Counted from the stretch's first letter, positions 26,104-39,690 are shown. The stretch: DNA of 64,000 bases from Phylloscopus collybita (GCA_027886175.1 JAJNNQ010000075.1:59598001-59662000); one strand, 5' to 3'. Notes: generated from the sequence alone by a model not told the origin. Translations and numbers: made by a program.

Positions 26104-27186
26104 GCACCAGGCAGGTTAAAACACAAAAAATCTCCAATATTTATTTCTGCAGCACCCTATTCCACTAAAACCAGGGATCTGGTAACACATCAGGCTGCAT
26201 TCCTCAACTGCCAAACCGGTTTAGTTTGAGATAGTAACAACAAGGTAACATAAACTCTGACTTTCCTCCTCAGAAAGAAATCATGGCAACCAGTGACCCT
26301 ATTGTGCTTTGTTGTTGCATAATTGTTAAAGAAATGCTTTCCGATGCCCTGTGAGAGGGGGTACTATCTCGAAAGCTCAAAGGGATTGTTCATTTGATCA
26401 CTAAGCACAGTGTTATTCCAACCACTCATGCATGCAGAGAATGCCTCTATTCTTATGTTCCCCTGAGAGCTGAGGTCATCTGAGATATGTTGGCTATCAC
26501 ATATAAAGGCTGAGGTAGAACAGCTGGCAGGACGTTTTAAGTGAAGTATTTTCACAGACCTGGAACTTCTCTTCTGCCTTTTCGGACGAACTCGCCGACC
26601 ACCGGGCTAATTTAAAAGGTGTCAGGATATAAGCAATCCTTGAGTTAAGAGTTCCAGGCTTGAGACCCTGTGTGCTGAAGGGTGAAGCAGTTTTAAGAAT
26701 GACAAAACAGATACAGATGTGTTTCTAATCCCGGATCCATCTCTCTGTCCCCAAAGCCTTAGGGAGAAACGTAAAAGTGAATTTGATCTAACGCTGTTAG
26801 CACAAGCAGATACTAACACATGAGGAAAAATAAAGAAAAGGAAACAAAAAAAACACCCAAAATACCCAAACAAATCTTCCAAGAAACTACACTCCAAAAC
26901 ACAAGGAAAATCCCTACACTCAACCCCCAAACACTAGGCTAATAAACGGCACACAAAGATAATGTAATTAGGAAAGAATAAGGTTATTCCATCCTGCCCA
27001 GTTCCACAATCTCTCATACAAGGTTTATTTCTTACCTCTTAAATTTTGTTTTATAATATTTCATTCAAGTCACATTCTTGTGATGCACTTTAATGATTCT
27101 TGAATTGTTTTGTTGAAAACATTAAGTTGTTTACCAGTAGTCTCAAAAATGAGATGTTCAGCCTCTTACCGACACATGTGTTAACT

Positions 27187-27228
27187 TAAAAAAAAACAAA
27201 AACAAACCCAAACAACAAAACAAACCAC
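27187..27228 (+). repeat. A/C-only tract
   Basis: A-run passing into AAAC and AAACCC units with no G or T on this strand. Confidence 0.8.
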
Positions 27229-30200
27229 TTCTGATTCACTCCACTTTAGCACAAGAAGCATACAGGCAAGAACTCCAATTGGTACTATGTGCTAAAATCT
27301 ACAGAAAATTATACACTTTCCAACTTACACTTCAGAGAGACAAGGAAATTGCCTGTGCATCTCCACTGTGTGCACATTACTGTTCTCTGAATTAACACAC
27401 AAACCAGCCTAGAAATTAAACAGATGAATGTACAGAGCAAGAAATGACATAAATATGCCTTATCAAATCCCTCCCCCAAATCCAAGTTGTAATTTTATCT
27501 TCTCCCCATAGCTTACTAGCATGGTTCCTTATTTCTGTGTATAATTATTAACCTTAAAATACATGCACTATTGCAACCACAACATTTTAAGGAGATCTGA
27601 AATGTTATAAAACCCTACACTTAATGCAAATTGACTGCAATTTTCAGAAAGACGTGACCTCATTAGCAATTCTAAAAAGAAGAAATGTTAGGATATTTCA
27701 CTCAGATGAAAATGTCACTATTTGCACAGTGACAACTTTCCAATATTCTGAGAACCTCCAGATCCCTTTTTATTCTCTAATTAAAACAGCAAATAAAACA
27801 ACTAAATAAAAATACCAGAAGTATCAAGTATTTATATACTTTCTAAATGAAAACGAATCAGCTAAATTAGAGGGGTTATATTTTTTGTTAAATCAGGATA
27901 TTTGAACTATGAACCTTGCTTTTAAAAAATACATGTCTTTATGTTACAATGCTGCATCACAGTTATGTCAACACAAGCACACTAACAGAGATGGAGGAGA
28001 AATGCTCTAAATTCTAAATGGTTCCCTATGTCAAACTATCTTTTATTCTGACTTTTCACACAATTCATTCCTGATAAGGAACATGATTATAATACTCTGA
28101 AAATACACAGGGAGTTGACTAGAAAAGACAGGTATTTGAACATTCCAGTAGTGGTTTGGTGTCACAATGACTAAACAAAGTAGTGTGTGCTTTTAAATAA
28201 CATGCCAATTTCAAGACACTCACTCCTGTTTTCTCAAGGGGCCAGCTCCACAGCTTTCTTTTTCTTATTTTCTTTTTTAATGGAATCTTGAAATTAATTT
28301 GCAAGAACATTTCAGTCTCAGAAATCCTCTAATTGGTACCTTTAGGTAGAGCTAAAAAGGGTCTTTTTACATGAGAACTAAGAAAATACAGTAGAAAAGG
28401 CCTCATATTTTCACTGCAGGAGACATTTTTAATCAGCACACAGATTAAACAAAAATAACCTGTGGGTGGCAAACGTGTATATCGGAAACTAGAAAGACAT
28501 TTGTCCTTCCTCATAATTATTCAAAATTGAACAACAAATTACAAGTCAATGTAAAAAGATTGTTGGGCTGAAGAGAGGAATAATTTAAATGCCTGCCTTC
28601 AGGGAGCAGCCACTAGCAGAGCTGTATTGCCAGAGGTGTGACATTGCAGCTGTAACCCTGGTCAAGAGCAGCAACAGCACTTGGAGAGGCTGCTCATGAA
28701 GTACACATCCACAGAGAATAATTGTGCTGTGGAGCTTCTGCTGCTGAGTTTACCCAAACAGAACAGGTTTTATCATGAAGCTGAAGTTAGTCTGCAAAAT
28801 CTAGAGCAATCTGGTTCTTGTTTTACTGTTAAGAGCAAAATACTGCTTGGTGTAAAGCAGTCTGACTGGGAAATACCTGCTCTCAGAAATGGGAACCAGC
28901 AGTAACAGGTGCAGAGCAACCTTGCTATGGTCTAATGTTTACAGATCAATAGGCTCAGCGAGGTCCAGTCCTCCACTGGGTGCTCCTGAAGGATGAATAG
29001 TGACTGAAATAATACTGGGAGTGAGTATGCATTTGAATTGTGGTGCTTTAGTAACAGAGGAAAAAAAAAAAAAAAGACCCCTGTGCACCATGAAAATAAT
29101 GAGAGCAGCTGAAGAGGAAAAAGAAAAAACCCAAGCATGAATTAAGTCTTAACTTCTGGCCTTCTCACTTTCAGAAAATTCCTCAATTTAATCTCACTGA
29201 TCACACCAACCCATGTCCTGTAAAAACAGGCCACTAAATATAAATTACTGCAACCAGGTGAGCACTGATTTTAAAACAGATGCCTGATTTATTGTTGCTG
29301 GCAAATGGAAGCAGAAGTCACATCTCTGCTGGAGCCTGGGAGAATTTATCACAGAGGGGTGGCAAATAGTTATTTTGCCCAATCTTCTGTTTCTCACAGT
29401 AAGTCCAGATCCACCAAAATACCTCGGTCAAAATCTGGATAGTATTTTGAAGTGTTAAAGCATGTTCCTAATTCTGCTGAAATTTAGTGAAGTTCCTCAA
29501 TTAAATCTCACTTATTCTCCCTCTGTAGGCTGTGCAGCTCATGATGATGTTGGCCAGTCACTGATCCCTCAAAGCAATGGTGGAAAAGGAAGAGGGAAGC
29601 TCTCCTTTTTCAGGGGTCTAACAGTTTGTGGTTTTGGGTTTTATTTCAAGTATGAATCTTGAAACAAATTTGCCTTCAGATCTTCATATCAGAATTCTAT
29701 ATTCTGAAATAGAGCAGTAAAATTATTTCAAGATTTTTTTTGCAAATAAATCATAATAAACACATTTTCAGAATTATTATTTAATGCTGACTAGGGCATT
29801 CAGGCTTGTTGCATAATTGGAATCCACACATCTATTGCCTAATTTGTAACAGATTTCCTATGTTGACAAATGCAGAAGGAATGTGATACTACAGCAATAA
29901 AATCTGGAGACCAAACAAGAGGGTCTTGTGATCATTTTAAGGATGGCCAGTTTATACACAAGATTGAACATGATACACAAAACAAAGGACAGCCTGAAAG
30001 TAAGTAAAAGGGAACAGAATAACACTACTTCCTGCTCCTGCCATAGCTTTCCCTTAAAAAATGACACTTGCACATTTTAGACCTGATGAATAGCTGAAGC
30101 AAAAGGTGGCAAAAATTTATCATGTCAAAAGGCCTTCCAAAAAATTCAGTTCACTCATGGCAATAAACATCAAAACTGCAATTAAAACTTGGCCCATCCA

Positions 30201-33200
30201 TTTTGGAATAAAATTATCTGCTACTCATGTTTGGCTTTGGGCTGCCAAGACATTGGTAGACCAGAAAATGCCTGCCTGAAGCTGCCCCAGTGGCGCTCTC
30301 AGTATCTGATGTGAAAGGCACCTCAAGCCTGCTGGCTGAGCTGATGACTTCAGGTACCACAGATCAGCATCCTCCTCAGCAGAAACTCGGGCATAACCCT
30401 AACCATGGTAGGAACTCAGGCATAACCACTGCATGGCTCTGTTCAAATCAGGCAGAGTTGCTGTGCTGAAGAAGCAGGAGGTCCCATCAAGGTAAACAGA
30501 GTCACCACATCCTGATAAACATTCAGGGAAGCAGGCTTATTTCAAAGAAGGAACCATTTGTCAAATGTCGAGTATTTATTTTAGAAGCATCAATATTTTC
30601 ATTTTGTCTCCACTGAGTCCAATGAAATGAAGTCTATTTATTGTAGCATAACATGGTGGCTTAGTTAAGTGTCCAAAGCCTATCATCACTTTTGTTTCAA
30701 GAGCCCATTCATTCACTTTTCCACATGCAAAGGTTGAAGGAAAATCCTATTACAGGTATTTCAGAACAGAAGTGAGAACTCTGAATTTACCTGTAGACTG
30801 TTTCTGTTGAAGTCACTTCAGATAAAAATATTTAGAATTATTTTTTGCAGTCCATGCATGTGTCTAAACAACTGAATTTGGTCTTTAGAATGCTGATTTT
30901 TACTGCAGTCTTCCTGTAGCAGATTAATATGATGCACAGCAGAAATTTTAAGATGCTACAGCAAGAACCACCAAAAAGGAAAACAAAAATTCAAAATGCA
31001 TGACAACTACTAGAAATCACTCAAACTAATTTAAAGTTGCTGTTTTGATGGAAATATTTGTATCCAGTATAAAAATGGATCCTTCTAATCAAGTAGGACT
31101 ATTAAAAGGACTAGAGAAGGCCAAGCTTTTCATTGGCAACAGGGAAGGGAAGCATAGGGAAGGCTCTAGAGAGGGAGCCTGCTCTGAACAGCACTGGAAA
31201 TAAAGAGCAGCATTATCATGGCTGTTCTCTGCTCCTTGCAAGGCTTGTGAGCGACTGCAGTCTTGTCGCCACCAGGATGTTTCTGTACAAGTACCAGTGT
31301 GTGCGCACCAGTAAATACTAGTCCTTTTCACTTCTATTTTCCTCATCAAAAATGGATTATCTCAGACGTGAATTTCTGCTCTGTTCCTCCTTGTCAGCAC
31401 TTAAAGGGCCACTGTCCCACCCCTAAAACAGACCTATTGCACAAGTGCTGCCGAGCTATGCATTGGAAAGAGTTAAGCCAAACCACAGTCAGCCTTCTCC
31501 AACAAATGCGTAACAGAAAGCCACAGCTTCAAGCATGGGTTGGATTTCCTGCCTGACACGGTGCTGGAGCCCTGGAGTTTCACAGAGCTCCAGGGCACAG
31601 CAATGGGAGTGCCAAGGGGAAACTGACAGATGCCAATTCCTGCAAATTTTCATTCACTCATTCAAATGCTCTGTATTCCTTCTTGTTTTCACTCTCCACC
31701 ACCATCAGGTTCATTTTCATTCTTGTGGACACAGTTGCAAATGCCATACATGGGGCTGGAGCACCATTTAGATTAATCTAGCATAGGAATAAAAATATTT
31801 TGTCAGGGTCACCACCAAAACAGCTTGCATGGGATGTTTACAATTGCTGTTGTTTTCTACTTTCATAATCCTTTCACAGTGGGCTTTCTGCTGCTTGGCT
31901 CTCCTTCCAGAGCTACACCCATCACACATCCAAGCTGATATTTTTGCAGAACCGCTGCTGGACAAGAGGATGCAGCTACAGTGGGTCTCTCCCTGCCCTT
32001 CCATACTCTTTGGGCATCAACCTGAACATAAGAAAATCCACACTTCAGCCCAACTCTTTAATCCATTGACTTGGAAGGACAAGTCAATTCATTTTTGATT
32101 TTTCAAGCTCAATTCACTATATAGTTTTGGCAAAGGCAGTAGAGCTAATTGCAGTATCATGAGTGAACATGACTTAAAGGAGGTGTGAGTGGGAAATATC
32201 ATTAAGAAAACCAACCCAGAATTTCTTAGGCCCACCAGATCCTGGCAAGGAATTGGAATTTCGCCCACTCAGCAGCACACTGGATGGGAAGCATCAACTT
32301 AACACTGACACACTGTTTTATGAGGGCAAGATGTTTAGCCTTTTTCCCCTTAGTTTTTGTCTTCTGCATTCAGATGAAAAAAAAAATCTGGCTTTAGGCA
32401 TGTCTTTCATGATGTGTGCTATGGGCAGCCTAATGGAGGCCAGACACACAACCAGAGGTAATTATGGGGTCCAGACCATCAGCAAAGTGTTTCTAACCAG
32501 GGTAACTGACTGCTGAAAGTCTGAGGAGAATCCACTGTTTTAGTACAATTTCTGCAATAGGACATTATTCTGGCTCAAATCAGTTATTAAGGATTTTATC
32601 TAGAATTACATAATGAAATTCTATAATTTGCATTATGCAGGAAGCCCAAGTTGATGGCTTTTTTTAATACTTTTTTTTAAGACACAGAAGCATTATCAAT
32701 CTTAGCTGCTGTTTTCATATTCTCCTAACATATGGTACAAAAATTTCTTCTAGTTCCCTTCTAGCCACTGCATTAAAAAGTGAGCCATTAAGGTTTAATG
32801 ACAACATCTGTTTCAGCTAACCCGACAGAAGAGTGGTTGGCCCACAGAGAAGTAGTCTGCTTCTTCTTTCACTCAAACCAGAAACTGAGTGGTTATTCAT
32901 CCTCAACAAAACTGGAAATGGGACAACAGCAACGTTTCAACTTCTTTCCCCAAAATAAGGATCTTTCAGAAGCACTTTTAATTCATTTACAGATAAGATC
33001 CTGCCTTAACCCAGCAGGATGGCACATAAGAATCAGTGTCAGAGAACACTAAGGACTTCTGTGCACACAGAATACTCTCTTGGGCTGCAGCCTGCTAACA
33101 GGACAAAGATGACAAAATACACTGGGAAAAGGAGTAATTTGCTTCATGGCTAGCTCATTAGCCAAAAGCCTGGTATCACCACCCAGCAACATGTGACATT

Positions 33201-35307
33201 TAGACCACCCTTGGCCATCCTCACTTTTACATTCGGACACAATGCCTGTTCTGGATAACAATAGGATGGTAAATGCCCATTGTGGTTCCCCCATCTTGCA
33301 TACAGACTCACTCATTGAATAAACAAGGGGGGGAAAATCACCAGCTCCTGTACACTGCATAGAAAGCATTAAAATACTGAATAAGTCATTTATTGTTTAT
33401 GTGCTGATTAATTAGAGCAAGCACAACCCACCAGTGCTAAAAATACAGCAGGCATCACTGTCTCAGCTCCATGCCTATGCTAAGGACCCAAGTAACAAAT
33501 GCAGTCCCTATGATATTAGAAAAACCTAGACCTCTGTTATGAATGTTGCTTACATGTGGTAGACACAAGAAAAAAAAAAAGAAAAATCCTACCAAATCAG
33601 AGTTGTCAAAATGCCCTTAAGTGCTTCTGCACTAATTTTGCAGCAAACATCAATGGCATGCCAAAAGTAATCTTAAAGATTTAGATGATGCTACTGTAAA
33701 ACACTACATTAATTAATGGCCTATTAACTAGTTAGATGTCCAAGAGCTACCATTACTGTTTAAAGCATCAGATTGCTGCCAGGAAATAAATAATGTTTGA
33801 ATGCAACTTTGAAGTAAAGAAAAACCATAAAAATGAACCATAACCAAACCAACCACAGAACTAATAAAGGAGTTGCAAATACCTATACTTTATAAAAACC
33901 TTCAAACTTTAAAATTACAAAAAATCCTACCAGCGCTGGCCAGCTGCTGCCTCTGGACCCCTACAGGTCTCTTTCTTTCCACCACAGTACTTCTCCAGTA
34001 TTCAGCTTCACTTGTCCATATATAAAAACTACAGGCAGTTTGCAAAAACCACTTAATGATATGTAAGATACATAAGATTCAGCCCTTGCCCTAAAAAAAA
34101 AAAAAGGATCTGCAGGTAGGCATAAAATACCACACCAAAAAGGGAAAGCTGTGAGCCGTACCTCAGACCCAACAACTTGCACAAAAAATAGCAAGTGGGT
34201 TTTTTTTATTAAAATATAAGTCTATTCTTTCCACCTTAGAAAGCTAATCTGGGGTTAGTGTTGTAATTTTGATAAACCAGTGGTCTCTGGATGAAAGCAG
34301 ACAGACCAAGTCTTAAAAGAAACTAGGGAAAGGAAAGGAGGTTAAGGAAAGTGGAATTATGTGGATAGCTGAAAAACCAGAATCATTACTTAGCTTATAA
34401 TGAAAACCGACAGGACACTAAATTCTCCCATTTGCCTCTCAGGCAAGAGGAAATAACTGCACCACAGTAATAACACCTATTTTAGGACCATTTGCTGTCT
34501 CACCAGATTGATTTTTTTTGTGTAAGCTTGCCATTATTTTGCATTAAAGTCATAGCTTGTGTTCCACAATTGATTGTGTTTATAATGAAAGAAGCTTCCC
34601 AGTAAGGTCACTGAACTGCAATAACCCTCAGCTTTTAGCCAGCTCCTGACAGGACTGCATCACCTCCTGATAAAGGCCTTGTGCCTCCAGCTCCTCCCTT
34701 CACATTCTGCCTTCTCCCTTTTTTAAGCAAGAATCAAAAAGCAAAGATGGGTACAAGAAAAGAGTGACATCCATACAGATACAACATACAATCATTTACC
34801 TTCCCGACCTTTTAAGCATATCCTGTAAGACCAGAATACAAATGCCCTCATTTTCCAAGACAAACTTTAAAAACCACAACCAAAAAACCTGAATTGTGCT
34901 GTGCATTCAATACACAGCAAACAAAAATTCCTGTTTGGATGCAGGGGAACCAGATTAAGGAAGACCCTCAGTAAGCGTGACTGCATCTGTCAAACCACTA
35001 CAGATGGAAACCTCCTGGAGAGAGAAGTTCCTCATCCTGTGTGGGTTCACACAACTCCCCACAGGACATTCTGCGTGGGACACAGCAGCAGGCATCAGCA
35101 TAAGCAAGAACCAGGGTGAGTCAGGGTCACTATGGAATTGTGCTGAATGTACATTTTCTTGCTGTATCTCTGAGCTCTGCACACAAAAGGACACCTCAGT
35201 ACTGCAATTGAAAACGGCAGAATGGCGGATGGTGCTGAAAAAGCTCTACAAGAGGATCTCTCCTTTTAGAGGGGGAAAAAAAAACGTTCATTTTGCCTCT
35301 TTTTAGT

Positions 35308-35430
35308 AAAAAACCCCCAAGAACAAACAAACCAAAAAACCAAAACCAACCAACCCCCACCAACAACAAATAACCAAAGCACAAAACCCCACCACCAAAC
35401 CCAAATAACAAAAACCCAACACCTCACAAT
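35308..35430 (+). repeat. A/C-rich low-complexity tract
   Basis: Almost entirely A and C, including 49 consecutive A/C-only bases from 35322. It lies about 110 bases before a CR1 fragment. Tryptophan- and phenylalanine-rich open frames on the minus strand are artefacts of this composition. Confidence 0.9.
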
Positions 35431-35540
35431 ACAACCCCAGGCACACAGCATGAATCCCTGGAAAGCTCTAAGCCAGAAGAAAAATGGCCACATCCAGACA
35501 AAACCTTCTGGTTTGAAAAGGTAAAACCTTACTCTGTTTT

Positions 35541-35754
35541 CCCAAGGAAGATTTTTTTTACCATGAGGGTGGTAAAACACTGGAGCAGGTCACCCATAGA
35601 GATGGTGGATGCCCCATCCCTAGAAACAGTCAAGGTGACGTTGGACAGGGATCTGAGCAACCTGATTGACTTGAAGGGGTCCCTGCCCATGGCAGGGGGT
35701 TAGAACTAGATGGCCTTCAAAGGTCCCTTCCAATTCAAAATATTCTGTCATGAA
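35541..35754 (+). mobile_element. CR1 LINE 3' fragment
   Basis: Matches the CR1 3' region: GAGGGTGGTAAAACACTGGA, GGTGGATGCCCCATCCCTAG, GACGTTGGACAGGGATCTGA, then GATGGCCTTCAAAGGTCCCT and a decayed end at TATTCTGTCATG. It is truncated at the 5' side and non-coding. Confidence 0.93.
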
Positions 35755-37080
35755 AAGTTAGCACACTTTGACTTGCATTGCCATCAGAAAGGGAAATACA
35801 CAATATCTAACAGTTTCCCCTACAAAAGATCTTGTGTGTAACGTTATGCTAAATCAACCCTACGGAAAAAAAAATAAAGTGTAATTAAAAATCTGCATTT
35901 GTCATTTTCCAGGTTAATGTAATAGGGGTTCCACCAAAGAAAGGAAGGTCCAATCCTTCCAGTGGTCAGAATGACAGGCTGTTTTCCCCCCTGCTTCTGC
36001 CTGATCGTTGTAGAGTAGCATTGGATCAAATAAACTTCTGAAAATATTCTCTGGAAGTAAGGCCAGGAGTCCCCTCCTAATCCATTTCTTTAAATACACA
36101 GCACCATAGCCAGCAATGTTCTTCTCTTCCTTGGGCTGAGATGTAATTCACAATCCTTTTCTGTACTGGTTGCAACAGGGACCATGTTGACTACGTGCAA
36201 GTCCAACAGAAGTTTGCAGCGAGCAAGACATTCTAGCTCAACATCACAGATGCATATTCAGTATATACCAGACAACAGAACTCTGTTGGGTGCCACAAGA
36301 AAATCCTTTCAAAGGGCAAACAAAACTAACTCTTGTCAATTCAGAATTTCATAGTTGCAAATGCCATCACTGGGATGTCTTTTCTCTCCCAATACCCTTA
36401 GCCTTCTGCTCCATTTCTCCACTCCATCCTCCTGTATAAAAAGAGCATTGCCTTTGAGAATTAGCTCTCTGAAACATAAGGCACACCTGACTTTTTTGTT
36501 TAATAAAGCAGCTTCAACACAGCAGTGATGTGGCTTCATCAGTGGCAAGTTAATTTCATCTACACCCCAGTCTAAAAATAAATATTAAAGAGAAATGCAA
36601 AAGGGCTTTCTGGAACGGTAATTCCCAAATCTAGCCCATACAGAGAAGAACAACAGGAAAACTGAGACATTTATGTGTGTTCACAAGTGTCCCTTGACAG
36701 CAGTGGATCAAACCTTGCTCGAATCTACAAAGAATGGTACCAGGTTCTAGTGGATTTGAAAGAGAACCCCACACTCGGTTCCTTACCATCATGATATTTT
36801 CAATCAATAATAATATGTTTGCCTCGAAAACTGGACCCAGCTGACAGGGACAGCAGAAACCACATTTACTCTGAAAGGAAGTATTTGCAAAAAAACCCCG
36901 CCGAATTCAAATGGTACAGCTCATCAGGTATCTTCTGTATAACAATCCTTAGCAACTGCATCTATTCCACGCTGCCCACAGCAGAGAAAGTGAAAAAGTC
37001 ATTTTTGCCACCTGGTCCACGCCAACACTAACCAAGGAGAGTGAGGAGATAAGCACAAATCGAGAGATTCCTGTCTCCTT

Positions 37081-37440
37081 TGCTGAAGAGCCTTGGACCT
37101 GGCAGACCCAGCTGCCCTGGTGGCTGCCAGGGGCTGGCAGCTGCTGCCACCGGGTGGCTCAGCGACGAGGGACAGCGGGGACACGGCTGCTGCCAGCGCC
37201 TGCTGGCACCCACGCACCGCCACAGAGAAGGCAGGCGGCTCTCACCGGGGGCTGCCCCCTTCAAAGGGCGCCCAGAGGCTGTGTCAGGCTCCTCTGCTGC
37301 CCGAGCCAACCCTGCTGTAGGGGGTGGCATTGCCCAGAGAAAGCTGAGGAAGGGATCTCTGGGGAAAATAAGAGGATAGTGATCAGATATCCTCAGTCAC
37401 AGAGGATCGTGATCTCCGCGAAAAGGGAAGGCTGTGCCGC
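37081..37440. other. CpG-rich patch, candidate small CpG island
   Basis: About 12 CpG dinucleotides fall between 37150 and 37302, with four more near 37.41-37.44 kb, in sequence where CpG is otherwise scarce. The patch is G/C-rich with GGCTGCCAGGGGCTGGCAG-type self-similarity. Open frames cross it on both strands (up to 130 codons) but none resembles a known protein. It lies about 2.7 kb downstream of the golli exon in the direction of transcription, so an intragenic promoter is one possibility; a GC-rich insertion is another. Confidence 0.4.
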
Positions 37441-37950
37441 ACTCCCTCAAAGAGACTGGAGGCTATTAAAAATCCTTCAGAAGAGGGATTCTAGTCAAAG
37501 CTGGAGCTATAAATTAACCAACTATTGGTGCATACTTGATGCTTGATATAATTAGCATCACTGGGGAAAAAGAAAGAAGAAAGAAATGAGGGATAGCTTG
37601 AAATAAATCAAGCCAGAGGGAGAATAACTGAGCAGGGTCTGTAATCATTTAAGTCACAGAACAACAAATAACTCACCTAGGGAAAACTTCAAGCTTACAC
37701 TTTATCCCTATAAGATGTAAGAGTATTTTAAGAAATTGTCCAGAACTACAAGGAAAGGCATATACAGCAGTCATTCTAAAGACTATAGGAAACTTGTATC
37801 TGTCGAAATATTCTCCTTGATTCTTACTACATGGTTTCATTTGCACCTTCAGTCCTCTTTGATTTCCTCACTTGACCAGAGTGAAAGAAGATTACAGACT
37901 CCATTTGCACCATACGTCCTCTTTTTTTACCCCCATTTTGACCTAATCTT

Positions 37951-38030
37951 AAAAAAAACCAACCCTCCTCCCCACAAAAAAAAAAAAAAAAAAACAAACC
38001 AAAAAAAACCCCATCAACAACAAAAACAAA
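37951..38030 (+). repeat. A/C-rich low-complexity tract with poly(A)
   Basis: A-runs separated by C clusters, including an uninterrupted run of about 19 A around 37976-37994. Almost free of G and T. Confidence 0.85.
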
Positions 38031-39072
38031 GCTGACTGTCATTTGCAAAGTGGTAGGAGGGTTGATATAAGATACTGTAGTATGACTGGTTTTGGAGGTG
38101 GAAAGAAATTTTCCTCCTTGTCGTGTAGAGTTATCAAAGGCTGATCAGTGTCTTATGTTAGATAACCAGCTCAGTTCACAGATTTGGAACATGGAAGTAT
38201 TTAGCAGTTTGTTAGTAAATCATCAGCTTTAAAGACCACATAGCACACTGCATGTTGACTTCAATTAGTTAAAGAATTTGTTGATGCAGGGTATGGATCA
38301 CTGGATGGTGAGTTTAAACCTACCAACAGTGAACTTCATGCTTAATTCTCAACTTCCCAAATTCTCAACTATGGGTCCCAGTTCCCATATGGACCACAGG
38401 CTTCACTAACTACTGGGTTAGCTCACTGGTACATGGGAGCAGTGATCAAAATATACAGAAGGTTTAAATGCCTGAGATTTTGCTGGAAGAAAGAGGGCAG
38501 ATGGAGATCTCCTTGCTTTGATGACTCCTCCCTTCTCACAGAAAGAAAACAAGCAATCTCTGAGAAAGGACACAGTATGAGATGCACATTACACCATGCC
38601 ATGGGGCTTCATAACCAGTAATACTGGATCTACTGCAAATAACTGGCAGAGCAAATGGCAAGGAAATGAGGTAATAGCCTCAGTACCCATGTGATAAAGT
38701 TGCAAGCTAGTTCTAAAGTCCACTTGTGGATTCATCAGACACTGGCACTATATGACCAGTGTTGGAAATATTCATACCAAGAATTCAGGTTCATGTGCCA
38801 ATCACACTATATTATCTCACTGAGAAAAGATGATTTTAAACAAAACCAGCTTAAATGGTTTCCATATATAGTAAGAAAGGCTAATTATTAATTATTCATG
38901 CTCCATTCCTTTTCTACCTTGAAAGAAAAAAAATCCTTACTGTATTCAAAAATATTTCAGTCATCCAAAAGTTTTCAGGCTAGTCAGCTTGAGTAACATT
39001 CACATGATCAGCCTTGCCCTAACCTCTCCTGCTTTAATGTTAAAATACTGCTTCTTTATAGAAGAATTCTTT

Positions 39073-39114
39073 ATTTTATGCTAATAGAACTTTAGAGTTC
39101 TATTAGCATAAAAT
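39073..39114. repeat. Perfect 19-bp inverted repeat with 4-base loop
   Basis: The left arm ATTTTATGCTAATAGAACT (39073-39091) is the exact reverse complement of the right arm (39096-39114), separated by TTAG. It ends only about 15-25 bases before the start of the recognisable CR1 fragment. Confidence 0.95.
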
Positions 39115-39127
39115 CAAGGTAAAGTTG

Positions 39128-39367
39128 TAATAATAAGGTTTTCCTTATCAGGAAAAGGTTCTTCACCCAGTGGGCGATGGGCCACTGGAACAGGCTCCAC
39201 AGGGAAGTGCTCACAGCACCAAGCCTGACAGAGTTCAAGAACGGTCTGCACAATAATCTTGGGCACATGCTGTGATTTTTGGGGTGCTCTGTGCAGGCCC
39301 AGGGGTTGGACTCAATGATCCTGATGGGTTCCTTCCAACTCAGCATGTTCTATGATTCTATGATTTT
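39128..39367 (+). mobile_element. CR1 LINE 3' fragment with intact terminal octamers
   Basis: Well-preserved CR1 3' end: GGAAAAGGTTCTTCACCCAG, GGAACAGGCTCCACAGGGAA, CACCAAGCCTGACAGAGTTC, GGGGTTGGACTCAATGATCC, and the terminal repeats ATTCTATG ATTCTATG AT. It is 5'-truncated, as usual for CR1, and sits about 650 bp from the golli exon. Confidence 0.96.
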
Positions 39368-39511
39368 CTGTCTGTTTTCCAAACTCAATGCAGAAGAAAA
39401 GGTCAAATGTGACTTTCAGATCAAATAATAAAAATATCAGCAAGACCTATATGGAAAGCAGGGAAGGGATTCACAGAAAAATACCAAGAGAAGCTCATTT
39501 AAAATCAAGAC

Positions 39512-39690
39512 CTCCAAGAATTCTCAAAGGTCATCCAGTCTATCCTTCTGGCACAAGATGATTACATCAGTTTAGACAGTTACTTGTCTAACCTGTTTTT
39601 CAAGGCTTGCAATGATGAATCTGCACACTTTCCAGATGATGTATCACAATGCTTTAGTATTTGTTTCTGTATTTCCCTCTTGACACTTGA
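39512..39690 (-). mobile_element. Probable old CR1/L3-like fragment
   Basis: Read on the plus strand, GGTCATCCAGTCTATCCTTC followed by TTGTCTAACCTGTTTTTCAA and GCAATGATGAATC resembles the antisense 3' region of ancient amniote CR1/L3 elements. It is heavily diverged. The pyrimidine-rich sequence up to about 39.9 kb may belong to it. Confidence 0.4.

Larger units (their letters stand above)
19756..35270. other. Golli intron, central part, no gene seen
   Basis: A/T-rich intron holding the listed simple repeats and the GC-rich patch at 19.8-20.2 kb. No conserved exon, RNA gene or recognisable CR1 copy was found. Open frames are all short except a 164-codon minus-strand frame created by a purine-rich stretch at 25.6-26.1 kb. 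Confidence 0.65.
35755..39070. other. Golli intron, 3' of the golli exon, with a CpG-rich patch
   Basis: Intron between the CR1 copies at 35.6 and 39.1 kb. Apart from the CpG cluster at 37.15-37.44 kb and the A/C tract at 37.95-38.03 kb, nothing was recognised. Confidence 0.65.

Noticed and set aside
35266..35580. 104-codon Trp/Phe-rich minus-strand frame
   Set aside because: Antisense of the A/C-rich tract and the CR1 edge.
37028..37546. Open frames of 99-130 codons in the CpG-rich patch
   Set aside because: Overlapping frames on both strands with Ala/Gly/Pro/Arg bias reflect GC content; no homology or splice structure supports them.
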